NCBI GenBank assembly: GCA_019752015.1
Contig: JAIEMQ010000028.1
Coordinates: 113,630-177,629 of the forward strand
Length of the DNA: 64,000 bases
Origin: Cyanobacteriota bacterium
GTDB lineage: Bacteria > Acidobacteriota > Vicinamibacteria > Vicinamibacterales > UBA2999
Reading direction: 5' to 3'
A model generated the notes under the pieces. That model was not told the DNA's origin. It worked only from the letters and a program-made list of their open reading frames with translations, and did not search any database. The stretch's first letter is position 1. Each line of letters opens with the position of its first letter. Of the stretch, positions 1 to 8,700 are shown piece after piece. The translations under genes were made by a program, and so were the position numbers.

Positions 1-372
1 TACGTCCGCGAAACGATGGCTGCCGGCGCGTCGGGTTACGTCCTGAAACACAGTCCCTTCGAAGCGCTTCGCGCCGCGATATTGGCGGTTGCCGGCGGCG
101 GCCAATATCTCGATCCAGCGCTCTGGCTGTCGTCGGCGCTGCAACAGACGCCGGACTCGAGTGACGTGGACAAGCCACCGAGCGAGCGGGGCATGGCAGT
201 GCTGCGGAGGTCTGTGCTCGGTCAGACCAACAAGGAGATTGCGACTTCACTCGAGATCGCCGTCAAGACCGTCGAAGTTCATAAGGCGAAGGCCATGAAG
301 CGTCTCGGGCTCGAGAGCCGTGCACAAGTGATCCGCTACGCGGTGCTGCACGGGTGGTTCGACGAGGCGTGA
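1..372 (+). CDS. LuxR/NarL-family response regulator, C-terminal part (5' end outside window)
   Basis: The reading frame is open from base 1, so the gene starts upstream of the window. The visible part begins at the end of the receiver domain (SGYVLKH, with the conserved lysine of beta-5) and continues through a linker into a GerE/LuxR helix-turn-helix (about residues 58-118; the core NKEIATSLEIAVKTVEVH is the DNA-recognition region). This class is phosphorylated by a HisKA_3 kinase and binds DNA as a dimer. Its partner is probably upstream. The kinase at 1062-2177 lies on the same strand, but two minus-strand remnants intervene. The phospho-acceptor Asp is not visible. Confidence 0.9.
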   Translation, partial: YVRETMAAGASGYVLKHSPFEALRAAILAVAGGGQYLDPALWLSSALQQTPDSSDVDKPPSERGMAVLRRSVLGQTNKEIATSLEIAVKTVEVHKAKAMKRLGLESRAQVIRYAVLHGWFDEA

Positions 373-396
373 TGCTGACCGGCGCGTCTGGCGGGA

Positions 397-661
397 ATTT
401 GAAACGCGTACTCTGGTTCCCCCGCCGATCGACGATCCGATCTGCACTTCGCCGCCCGCGAGCGCCGCGCGGTCCGGCATGTTCGACGACACGTGGCCGT
501 TCGTCATCTGAGACTGGCGAGAGTCAAAGCCCTGGCCATCATCGACGATCGTGAGGACCGGTTCACACTCGTGCCACCGCAGGCAGACGTCGACGCGTTG
601 CGCTTCAGCATGTTGATTAGACGTTGTGCAGCGCCTCCTGCACGATTCTGTACCTCAGACT
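397..661 (-). pseudogene. Fossil of a HisKA_3-type histidine kinase C-terminus
   Basis: No intact gene fills the stretch after the response regulator. On the minus strand, two overlapping frames read as the end of a kinase ATPase domain. About 661-620 gives LRYRIVQEALHNV followed by a stop. Shifting one base gives QHAEAQRVDVCLRW, then LTIVDDGQGFD (the G1 ATP-binding box) and NMPDRAALAGGEVQIGS, ending near 397. The order and spacing match the N-box-to-G2 region of NarX-type kinases such as the intact one at 1062-2177. One extra base near 615-620 explains the frame change. No dimerisation or H-box part is found upstream. It is read as an old remnant, not a functional gene. Confidence 0.65.
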
Positions 662-705
662 GTCGGTGGTGTTCGTGGCCGTTATGTGCCTGGCGGCAAA
701 CTACG

Positions 706-924
706 TCACCGAATCGGCTCGCCGGCCCTGCCCTTGGTAGGGACAGATTCGCCATTGACCTGCGTTCGCTCGAGGTGATCGTTCCACACATGGAAGCAGC
801 TTCGGCACCGCAGTGTTACCACCACCGACTCATGGGTGTTGCCGATGATCGCATTCGTCGGTATGCCGTCGCGGTTGCCGCAAGCCGGGCAGGCAGCGGG
901 ATAGGTCAGTGGTCCTTCATACAT
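706..924 (-). CDS. Small zinc-ribbon protein next to two-component genes
   Basis: This 72-residue protein has two Cys pairs: CPAC near residues 13-16 and RCRSC near 38-42, the latter followed by FHVWND. The spacing suits a single structural zinc site of the zinc-ribbon type. The second pair and its x-H-x-W tail closely match the small protein at 16734-16934 (RCQHC, then LHRWSE), which also lies against a kinase/regulator pair. It is antisense to the kinase genes around it. Function is unknown; a DNA- or protein-binding accessory of signalling is possible but only inferred. The family-like match makes it more credible than the overlapping plus-strand frames. Confidence 0.6.
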   Translation of the reverse strand: MYEGPLTYPAACPACGNRDGIPTNAIIGNTHESVVVTLRCRSCFHVWNDHLERTQVNGESVPTKGRAGEPIR

Positions 925-1061
925 GTTCGAGACTGCGCGGACGTTCGGTGAGTATGAGGCTTCGCGACCATCGATGCGATGAGGATTTGCCCTCAGGGTG
1001 TCGATGGGTTTACCGGTATGGCGACCACAATGCGCTAAAGTGGATTGCGAAAGGGTCGTTC

Positions 1062-2177
1062 ATGGCCGCCTCCCTCGATAACGATGTGACTGTTGCTCTT
1101 CTGCAGGCCGCGCCGTTTGGTGTCGTACTGGTCGACGAGAAGTTTCGTCTGACCCGATTCAACCGCAGCGGCCGCGAATTGTTCCGAGGGATCGATTCAC
1201 CGATCGGGCGCGATTTCACCGAGATCGCACCGCTCGTGTGGCGCGAACCGTTCGCGGCCGAAGCGATCGAGCGCGTGCGCGATACGCTGGCGACCGGCGC
1301 GTCGTTTCACGGGCACACGGTGTGGCATCGCGTCAATCGCGATACACCGGAGTCGTATGACTGGCGGCTCGAACGCATCGATCTCGGCAATCGCCGGCTC
1401 GGCGTCGTGTCGTACTTTTTCCAAACCACGGATGGACTCGGCATCGAGCAGCATCGGATCGATGAATTACATCGGGCCAACGTGGCGCTCGCGCACCAAT
1501 TGCGCGAACAACGCGAGGCGCAGGAGCGTATTGCCGGCATATTGGCGCAGCTCGTCACCATCCAGGAACAGGAGCGCCAACGCGTCGCGCGGGAAATCCA
1601 TGACCAGCTGGGGCAACCGATGACGGCGTTACGCATGCATCTGGAAGCGATGCAGGGTCGCAACGATTCGGCGCCGCTGACGGAACCGATTGACGTCGTC
1701 TCCCGGATCGCCGAACAGCTGGATCGCAGTATCGACTTTCTGACCTGGCAACTCCGTCCCACCGTGATAGAGGTGCTTGGTCTATCAGATGCGCTTGCCG
1801 ATCTCGTCGACACGTGGTCCCGGCAGTTCGGCGTCCCGGCGAAATACGAATCGGGCGCGGTTGATACCGTGTGCCTGCCTTCAGACGTCGAGACGCACCT
1901 TTACCGCATCACCCAGGAAGCCTTGCAGAATGTCCACAAGCACGCGCGCGCCAGTCTCGTTCGAGTCAGGCTCAGCATCAGCGGACACCAGCTGATCCTC
2001 GGCGTCACTGATGACGGCCGTGGCATCCAGTCACGCGATGATGTCTACGGCACGCCTGGCATGGGATTGTCGAACATGCGAGACCGCGCCGTGCTTGCCG
2101 GTGCCGAATTGTTCGTTTTCTGGTCACAGGACGGCACCACGGTAGAGGTCCGACTGCCACTGCCCGCGCCGGAGTAA
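1062..2177 (+). CDS. PAS-domain sensor histidine kinase (HisKA_3/HATPase_c)
   Basis: A cytoplasmic sensor kinase of about 371 residues. I chose the ATG at 1062 because the PAS-like domain starts right after it (GVVLVDEKFRLTRFNRSG, residues 15-35); the frame is open further upstream but that part has no recognisable domain. A short coiled-coil stretch leads to the HisKA_3 dimerisation domain, with the phospho-acceptor His near residue 180 in RVAREIHDQLGQ. The ATPase domain follows, with its N box in ITQEALQNVHKHA, G1 box DDGRGI near 317, and GMGLSNMRDRA. No membrane segments are present. A GAF protein starts 9 bases downstream, so the two are probably co-transcribed. The cognate regulator is likely of the NarL type. 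Confidence 0.9.
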   Translation: MAASLDNDVTVALLQAAPFGVVLVDEKFRLTRFNRSGRELFRGIDSPIGRDFTEIAPLVWREPFAAEAIERVRDTLATGASFHGHTVWHRVNRDTPESYDWRLERIDLGNRRLGVVSYFFQTTDGLGIEQHRIDELHRANVALAHQLREQREAQERIAGILAQLVTIQEQERQRVAREIHDQLGQPMTALRMHLEAMQGRNDSAPLTEPIDVVSRIAEQLDRSIDFLTWQLRPTVIEVLGLSDALADLVDTWSRQFGVPAKYESGAVDTVCLPSDVETHLYRITQEALQNVHKHARASLVRVRLSISGHQLILGVTDDGRGIQSRDDVYGTPGMGLSNMRDRAVLAGAELFVFWSQDGTTVEVRLPLPAPE

Positions 2178-2186
2178 TATCGCATT

Positions 2187-2738
2187 GTGAAAACTGATCC
2201 CGCGCCGTCGGTGAATAGCGGCTTGTCTGCCGATCTCGCTGCAATCCAGAAGATCGACGTGGTGCCCCGAATCCTCGATATCGTCTGCCGGATAACCGGC
2301 ATGCGATTCGCTGCGGTCGCGCGTGTCACCGAAGAGCGCTGGATTGCGTGCGCCGTCCGGGACGAAATTGCGTTCGGGCTTCGACCGGGCGGCGAACTCG
2401 ACGTCCGGACCACGATCTGCGACGAGATTCGCCGGAGTAGGGCAGTCGTTGCGATCGACGATGTTGCCGAGCCGCGGTTCTGCGCGCATCACACGCCAAA
2501 GATGTACGGTTTCCAAAGTTACATTTCCGTGCCGCTCTGCCGGCCCGACGGCTCTTTCTTCGGGACGCTGTGCGCGATCGATCCGAAGCCGGCCCGCGTC
2601 GACAACATCGAAACGATCGGCATGTTCTCGTTGTTCGCCGATCTCATCGGTTACCATCTCGCGGTCCAGGATTTTCTCGAGAGCGGCGATCGGAATCGGC
2701 TTGGCGCTGGACGAGCGGAGCGCGTGGCCGAGGATTAA
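2187..2738 (+). CDS. Stand-alone GAF-domain protein
   Basis: This protein has 183 residues and starts at GTG 2187, 9 bases after the kinase stop. It is essentially one GAF domain (about residues 20-160), with FQSYISVPLCRPDGSFFGT and LCAIDPKPARV as the typical core strands. From family knowledge, this GAF subtype (TTICDEIRR, then the FQSYISVPL motif) usually sits at the N-terminus of a histidine kinase. Here the protein stops soon after the GAF domain with a non-homologous tail (GAGRAERVAED). It may therefore be a truncated sensor now acting as a separate input module for the kinase before it. The ligand is unknown. Confidence 0.8.
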   Translation: MKTDPAPSVNSGLSADLAAIQKIDVVPRILDIVCRITGMRFAAVARVTEERWIACAVRDEIAFGLRPGGELDVRTTICDEIRRSRAVVAIDDVAEPRFCAHHTPKMYGFQSYISVPLCRPDGSFFGTLCAIDPKPARVDNIETIGMFSLFADLIGYHLAVQDFLESGDRNRLGAGRAERVAED

Positions 2739-2844
2739 TCGTTTACCCGTACCGGAACTCCACGTGCTTCCGAAAATGCGGCGGCGCTCGCGCATCCGAG
2801 CGCGGCTCATTGCACGACGGCGTGAGCCGCCGTCACCGCAAGCA

Positions 2845-3171
2845 ATGGTTTCGTTGTCGGCAATAGCCACTCGTGCCACGCCCGAACAACCAGAGCAGTA
2901 CTCGGTTGGATTGTATTTCGGTGATTGCGCGACCATGACCCGTCACGGCGAGTGCTGGACGGTAACCGTGCATCCATTCGGTGGGCCTGCCATCGAGCGC
3001 GGCTTGTTCGCCACGCCGCAGGACGCCATCTCGGTGTTCCAGTCGGAAGTGACGCAACGGCTGGTCGACTGGGCGATCAGGCAGTTGACACCATTGCACG
3101 GAGTTGTGTCTCAACCTGTTGGCGCGACGCCTGGTCAGTCTCCGGCACCTGCCATGTCGATGCGCCGGTAG
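2845..3171 (+). CDS. Hypothetical small protein
   Basis: A 108-residue frame starting at ATG 2845. I recognise no family. The middle part (YSVGLYFGDCATMTRHG, then VTVHPFGGPAIERGLF) has regular alternation of hydrophobic residues and looks like real protein. The C-terminal 20 residues are Pro/Gly/Ser-rich. It follows the GAF gene by about 100 bases on the same strand and faces the kinase pseudogene on the other strand. A longer version of the frame extends upstream across the end of the GAF gene but looks like a shadow there. A functional call is not possible. Confidence 0.4.
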   Translation: MVSLSAIATRATPEQPEQYSVGLYFGDCATMTRHGECWTVTVHPFGGPAIERGLFATPQDAISVFQSEVTQRLVDWAIRQLTPLHGVVSQPVGATPGQSPAPAMSMRR

Positions 3172-3221
3172 CGACTCTATCAACGTGCCCGCCCGCAATT
3201 TCAAATAGAGAGTAAACGCTG

Positions 3222-4905
3222 TTACCGCATCGACTGCAGCAGCGCAGACAGCGTGTCTGGCTCGACGGGCTTTACCAGGTGACGATCGAAGCCGGCTTCC
3301 CGCGAACGGCGGCGATCGTCATCTTGTCCGTAGCCGCTCACTGCGATTAGCCGCGCTCCCCTCAAATCGGGTTCGCCTTTCACCCGGCGTGCCACCTCGT
3401 ATCCATCCTTTTTTGGCAAACCGAGGTCACAGAGAATGACATGCGGCTGAAATCGCCGCGCAATCTCAATGCCGGCCTCGGCTTCGGACGCCAGACGCAC
3501 ATCGTGGCCGTTGAGACGCAGCACCGCGCCGAGCATCTCCGCTGAATCCAGCCATCCTCGATCACGAGAATGCGGAGCGCCTGGAAACCGGTCTTGGACG
3601 AGGGCGCCGGTTCATTCGACCGCTCGGAGGATCGAGCCGGTGTTCGAGCGGCGAGAGGTAGCCGCACCGTACTCACTACCATGACCGTGCCCCGCACTTC
3701 GACGCGGCCGCCGTGTCGTTCGACGAGCAGACGCACCAGCGTCAGTCCGATTCCAAGACCACCTTGCGACCGATCGAGCGATTGATCGGCCTGCCTGAAC
3801 AGGTCGAAGACATTCGGGAGCAAATCAGCCGCGATACCGATCCCATTGTCACGGACGCGCAGCACGGCGCATCCGGCCTCGACTGCAGTTTCGACAGCGA
3901 TGTGGCCGCCTTCGTCGGTGTACTTCACGGCGTTGTTCAACAGGTTGCCGACGACCTGTATGAGCGGCGTCAGGTCCTCCTTCGATCGGGAGCGGCCCGG
4001 CGAATGGCCAATACGCCAATGACGCGGCCCGAGCGATCGATGAGCGGCGTCGACTGGAACGCTCGAACACCGGCCTTGATCAGCGCCTCGGTGTCCCCCG
4101 CGCCGGCCGGGCCCCCGGTCACGTCTTCAATGATGATTCGTTCGCGAGTATCGGGGGACGTTCCGAACGCGTGACGCGCGCGAGCGGGATCTTCGTCAGT
4201 GATCCACGGCGGCAGACCGCCTTGCGCGACGATCGAAAGCGCTCCGGAGTCAGCGTCGAGCAGCGCGATGTTTCCGAAATCCGCTGCGGCGATGGCAATG
4301 GCGGCATCGACGACCTGTTTCAACACCGGTGCGAGATCGCCGGCGCTGACCGACAGCGTTCCGAGCTTTGCCAGCCGCGTCATGGCATCCACTTCGCGGG
4401 CGACGATGACCGATGCCTGCAGCCGCTCGTCACGCAATTCGGCATCGAGCCGGAGCTTCTCGGACCGCATGCCACAGCCGCTCCGCGGCACTTTCGAGCA
4501 GCCGGCGTTCACGCGGTTGCCAGACGCGCGGCGTCGCGAAGACGGCGCACAGACACGCTACCCACTCGCGATCCCGAATCAACGGCACAGTGACGTGGGC
4601 GCGAAATCCCAACGGCGCGTAGGCGGTCTCGTAGGATAGCCGCGGATCGAGGATCGTTCGACGTGTCGTCGGAAACGAACAATCGACCGGCTCGAGCGTC
4701 ACTGGCGAGATGGCTCGGATAGTCCGAGACACGGAACTCGCCGACGAGCGAGGGAAGATGGTCGTGGTAATCGGCAGTGACCCACGCGCGATCACCGGCC
4801 TCATCGATCTGCACCACATAACAGCGTTGAACGCGCAGGAATCGGCCGAGCGCGTCGCACGTCCCGGCGATCAACCGGTTTGCGTCGTCGGCCAAACTTA
4901 GTGAT
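3222..4905 (-). pseudogene. Decayed hybrid sensor kinase (GAF-GAF-[HisKA lost]-HATPase-REC)
   Basis: Reading the minus strand from about 4905, the pieces are a first GAF domain (NRLIAGTCDALGRFLRVQRC), a second GAF domain (4450-3985), a HATPase domain (VVGNLLNNAVKYTDEGG, VRDNGIGI, GGLGIGLTLVRLLVERHGG) and a receiver (VILCDLGLPKKDG). They lie in three frames. Frameshifts are visible near 4650 (inside GAF1), near 4463 (between the GAFs, at EKLRLDAELRDE) and near 3553, where one missing base separates LRILVIED from DSAEMLGAVLRLNG. Near 3985 the second GAF (GVLAIRRAAPDR) runs directly into EDLTPLIQVVGNLL, so the whole HisKA domain with its phospho-His is deleted. At least four lesions make this a true pseudogene rather than a sequencing slip. 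Confidence 0.85.
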
Positions 4906-5081
4906 TTCCTGCGGCATGGAGACACGAGCGCGACACTCACGACGCGCCGCGCCCATAGTCGCAAACGCAGCGTCGCGCCGCAAGCTGGACCATAGCTGCG
5001 TGCTGCCGCCATCGGCGTCGTGCCGACTCTTGCGCCAAGTTGCTCCTCGCCTTTGGCAGCCGGGGCCATACAATCGTCGCT

Positions 5082-5297
5082 GTGAGCGATCCGCTGGAGC
5101 ACGTGCCGCGCGACTGGGTCGAGGAGTTCGACGCCGCCGCCCGGCGTCCGCTGGCCCTGCGTTTTCGTTACGCCTTTATCCGCACCTACAAACCGGTCCT
5201 CGACGATGCGCCGTTTCGGTCGTTCGAGACGATGGCGGACTACCGGCGGTGGTGTGAGGCATCGCTGCCGGCGTGGCTCGGCTATGGCCGCATTTGA
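5082..5297 (+). CDS. Small conserved-looking hypothetical protein, partner of nucleotidyltransferase
   Basis: About 71 residues from GTG 5082 (an in-frame upstream start at 5040 is possible). The sequence is rich in Arg, Trp, Tyr and acidic residues (VPRDWVEEFDAAARRPL, then ADYRRWCEASLPAWLGYG) and has no membrane or signal segment. It overlaps the nucleotidyltransferase gene at 5284 by 14 bases, so translation is probably coupled. Such tight pairs of a small protein with a minimal nucleotidyltransferase can be toxin-antitoxin-like or regulatory units, but that is inference. I do not recognise a named family. Confidence 0.55.
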   Translation: MSDPLEHVPRDWVEEFDAAARRPLALRFRYAFIRTYKPVLDDAPFRSFETMADYRRWCEASLPAWLGYGRI

Positions 5298-5751
5298 GTA
5301 TCGTCAGGCCGAGGAAGTTCGCGATGCGCTGCGGCGGCATCGGGTCCGCTATCTGTTCATCGGAAAATCAGGGGCTATCCTGCTGGGCTTTCCCGACACG
5401 ACGCAGGATGCCGACCTCTTCGTCGATCGATCCGTCGAGAACGGGCGGGCGCTCGTTGCGGCGTTGATGGAGCTCGGGTTCGAATTGACCGCGGCGCAGT
5501 CGGCCGACGTCGAACGCGGCAAGGATTTCATCCAGCTGAAGAATGGTCCGTTCGATCTCGATCTGGTGTTCGCGCCCGACGGCATCGAGCGGTTCGACGA
5601 TGCGTGGCAGCGGCGTGTCGAGGTCGAAGGATTTCCGGTGTGCCATCTCGACGACATCATCGCGAGCAAGGCCGCGGCCAACCGCGTCAAGGATCGAGAG
5701 TCGCTGCCGCGCCTGCGCGCGTTCCGCGACTATCTTCGCGCGCGGCGGTAA
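5284..5751 (+). CDS. Minimal nucleotidyltransferase-fold protein
   Basis: A 155-residue protein from ATG 5284. The N-terminal half shows the pol-beta nucleotidyltransferase signature: YLFIGKSGAILLG (the G-S-like helix motif), then TTQDADLFVD with the two metal-binding carboxylates spaced D-x-D, and a third acidic position in FDLDLVF. The end (DDIIASKAAANRVKDRESLPRLRAF) is the helical segment common to AbiEii/MNT-type antitoxin or transferase families. The catalytic pair reads D-A-D and looks intact. It overlaps the small gene before it by 14 bases and converges on the receptor gene at 5767 with only 15 bases between. The substrate is unknown; it could be an AMPylating or nucleotide-transferring antitoxin. 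Confidence 0.75.
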   Translation: MAAFEYRQAEEVRDALRRHRVRYLFIGKSGAILLGFPDTTQDADLFVDRSVENGRALVAALMELGFELTAAQSADVERGKDFIQLKNGPFDLDLVFAPDGIERFDDAWQRRVEVEGFPVCHLDDIIASKAAANRVKDRESLPRLRAFRDYLRARR

Positions 5752-5766
5752 ATCGGCGCCATCTGT

Positions 5767-8700
5767 TCACCAGTTGAAGCGGATTGCGAGTTGCCCCAGA
5801 CGTCCGCCGGGATCGTAGGTGTTGTCGAGATCGCGATACGCCGAATCCGTCTGGAAAATGCCGGCGCCCGATCCCGCGGTTCGCGACGCGTCGACGACCA
5901 GGAAATTGACGTTGTTCAGCACGTTGAGCACGTCGGCGCGCAGCTCGAAGCTCCGGTTGCCGCCCATCCGGATCCGCTTGGTCAGGCCGATATCGAACCG
6001 CGTGAACCACGGGCCGACGAACGTCACATCTCGCGTGGCGCAGTCGCCGGCCTTCAGCTGAATGCAGTCGGCGGAATTCGCGGGCGCGAAGTACCGGCCC
6101 TCGGGCGCACCCAGATCGCTGTAGCCGTTGACGCTCGTCGTGCTGACGCTGAACGCCCGGCGCGTGTTGAGAATCACGTCATCCGGAAACGCAAACACCG
6201 TCGGCAATCCCGTCTGGGGATCGTTGCGGATCTGGAACTTGAACAGCTTCTGCGCGTCGGCGTGCGTCATCCCGACGAGGCGCACGTTGCCGAAGCCGGT
6301 GGTGCGCGCCTGGATGCGGCCGGCGCCGTTGAACTGCCAGCCGGACACGATGCCGTTGAGCAGGCCGCGTCCCGCCTCGTCGCCGAACGGCAGCCGCCAG
6401 TCCCATTGCGCCTTGAGCGCGTGGCGGATGCTGCCGTTGGTCTTGCTCGATGCCCGGCCGAAGCGGAAGCCGAGAAATTCCGATCCCGCTTCGAGCGCGT
6501 ACTGATAGCTGCCGTTCAACGACAAACCGTGGGAGAGTCGCCGCCGCAGCTCGAGCTGCAGCGCGTGATAGCTGCTGAACGCGCCGCTGTCGCGCACGTT
6601 GACGCTGCCGGCGTTCGGGTTGACGACGAAGAAGTTCGCCGGCAGTCCCGCGGCCAGCGCGTTGTTGCGGAAGGTCAGGTTGTTGTCGAGGTCGCCCGCC
6701 GCGTTGGCGTTGGCGTTGACGGCGGTCGCCGTCTGGCTGCTGACGCCGTTGGGGTTCGGATTGGTGAACACCAGCCGTCCGGCCAGCGTGCTGTTGGTCC
6801 ACGTCTGCGCGCCGCCGGTGTACGACGCGGGGTTGTCCGCGTCGCGCCGTCCGTTCAAATACGCCAGATAGATCGGCAGCGGACTGGTGCCGGTGCCGGC
6901 GCCGAAGTAGGCGAACGATCCGGCGCGGGTCCCGCCCGCGGCATTGTTGGCGCGCAGGTTCGCCATCGCCAGCTTGAACTCGTCGAGAAAGCCGTTTTCG
7001 ACGACGTTACGCTCGTTGTAGTTCAGCGTCGACCACTGATTCACGCCCCTGGTGCCGAGGTAGCGAATCTCCATCGCCGTGTCGCTGCTGAGCGCGCGTT
7101 GCAGGCCCATCGACCACGAGCGCGCCGACGCCACTTCGATGCCGGGATGGAAGGCATTGATGTTGTCGGCGCGGTTCGGGCGAATCGGAATCGGGTAGAC
7201 CGGCGTCTCCGGAAACGAGGCGGGGTACAGACGGTTCGTCTCGCGCAGCAGCACCGGCCAGCTTTCGCCCGGCCCGACCAGCCCGGTCGAGACGTTGCGC
7301 GTCAGGCTCAACGTGCTGCCGGGATTCAAGCCGTAGATCCCGGTGAACCCGCCGAGGCCCTGCCGCTCGAACGATTCCGCATAGCCGGCGCGCAACGTTG
7401 CCTGTTCCGGATCGCCAAGCAGCAGACGCAACCAGCCGCGCTCGGCGCCCGGCCGCCATGCGGCGCCGATGTTCGGTGACACGTTGTTCCAGTCGACGTT
7501 GTAACCGCGCGTGCCGCTCGTCAACTGCGCGAACTCCGGCACCTTGCCTCCGGACGCGCCGGGACGGTAGAAATTGCAGGCGGTGTAGATGCCGCCGTCG
7601 CCGACGCCGGACACACCGCAAATGTCGGCGAGGCTGGCGGTGGTCATCGTGTCATTCGACGGCGAGAAGGGCATCTGCACGTCCCAGCGCACGCCGGCGT
7701 TGATCGTCAACCGCTCGGTCGCGCGCCACGAATCCTGGATGAACCCGGAGAACACATCGAGCTTGCCGGCGCGCCGCCGCCGGCCGAGGTTCACGTACTT
7801 GTTGGTCTCCGGGTCGAGCGCGGCGAGTCCGGTGACGGCAATGACGCGGCCGGTCAGCAGCGCATACAAGTCGCGCGCGTCGTTGAGCTGCGCCGCGGAC
7901 GCGCCGGCGAAGTTAGCCGCCGTAAACAACCCCGCTGCCGGATCGTTGGTCTGATCGAGGCCGAGGTCGATGCCGGTGGTGAGCTGCTGCGAGTCGTCCC
8001 AGGCGCGGCCGAGAAATGCGCTGCCGCCGAACACGAGGCTATGGCTGCCGCGTTGCCAGTTGATCGTTTCGTCGAGCGTGTACTGATACCCGCTGCGCGA
8101 CGAGAGCGTGTTGGTGACGTGCCAGTCGGTGAGGCCGATGTTCTGATCGAGGTTCAGCGCGTAGCCGTTGGTATCGCTGAACGTGTCGGCGGTCGGCGCG
8201 TTGCGCTCGGGCCGGCCGAAGAACAGCCGCTCGCCGCGGGTGATGCCGCCGCGCAGCTCGGACACCATGTTGCTGCTCAGCGTCGAGCGCAGCGCGACCG
8301 ACCGCGTCGGCCGCGTCGTCCGCACCTGCCGGTAGTTCGGCGAGGCCGGGAACCGCTTGTCGGCGCCGTTGATGTGATCCTGCTCGCGTCCCTCGAAGAA
8401 GTGATTGTAGGTGGCGGTCAACCGATGCCGGTCCGACAGGTTGACGTCAACGCGCACCGCCGGCTGTTTTTCTCTCTGGTAGCCTTGATTCAGGAAGAAG
8501 TAACTCTGCAGCAGCGGATCGCTGGATGGCGTGAGCGTGCCGGTGATCTCCGGCGATCGCTGAATCGCCTGCAGCGTGCGCATCACGATCGGATCGGTCG
8601 TCGCCAGCTGGCCGTTGGCGCGCGCGAGATCGAGCACGTTGACTTCACGGACCGTCTGCTGGCCGCCGACCGTCACGTTGTAGCGGAACGTGCCGGCGAG

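Noticed and set aside
493..951. Plus-strand 152-codon frame between the regulator and the kinase
   Set aside because: No domain is recognisable, composition is shadow-like, and the minus strand carries kinase-fossil and zinc-ribbon signatures here.
909..1061. Upstream extension of the kinase frame to an ATG at 909
   Set aside because: The added residues are unlike any sensor domain and overlap the minus-strand zinc-ribbon gene; the PAS domain begins just after ATG 1062.
5791..7479. Long open frame (562 codons) antisense to the first TonB receptor; similar long antisense frames at 8041-9447 and 12790-14025
   Set aside because: High GC content makes stop codons rare on the opposite strand. 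The receptor on the other strand has full domain support, and the antisense products are Arg/Val/Asp-biased with no motifs.
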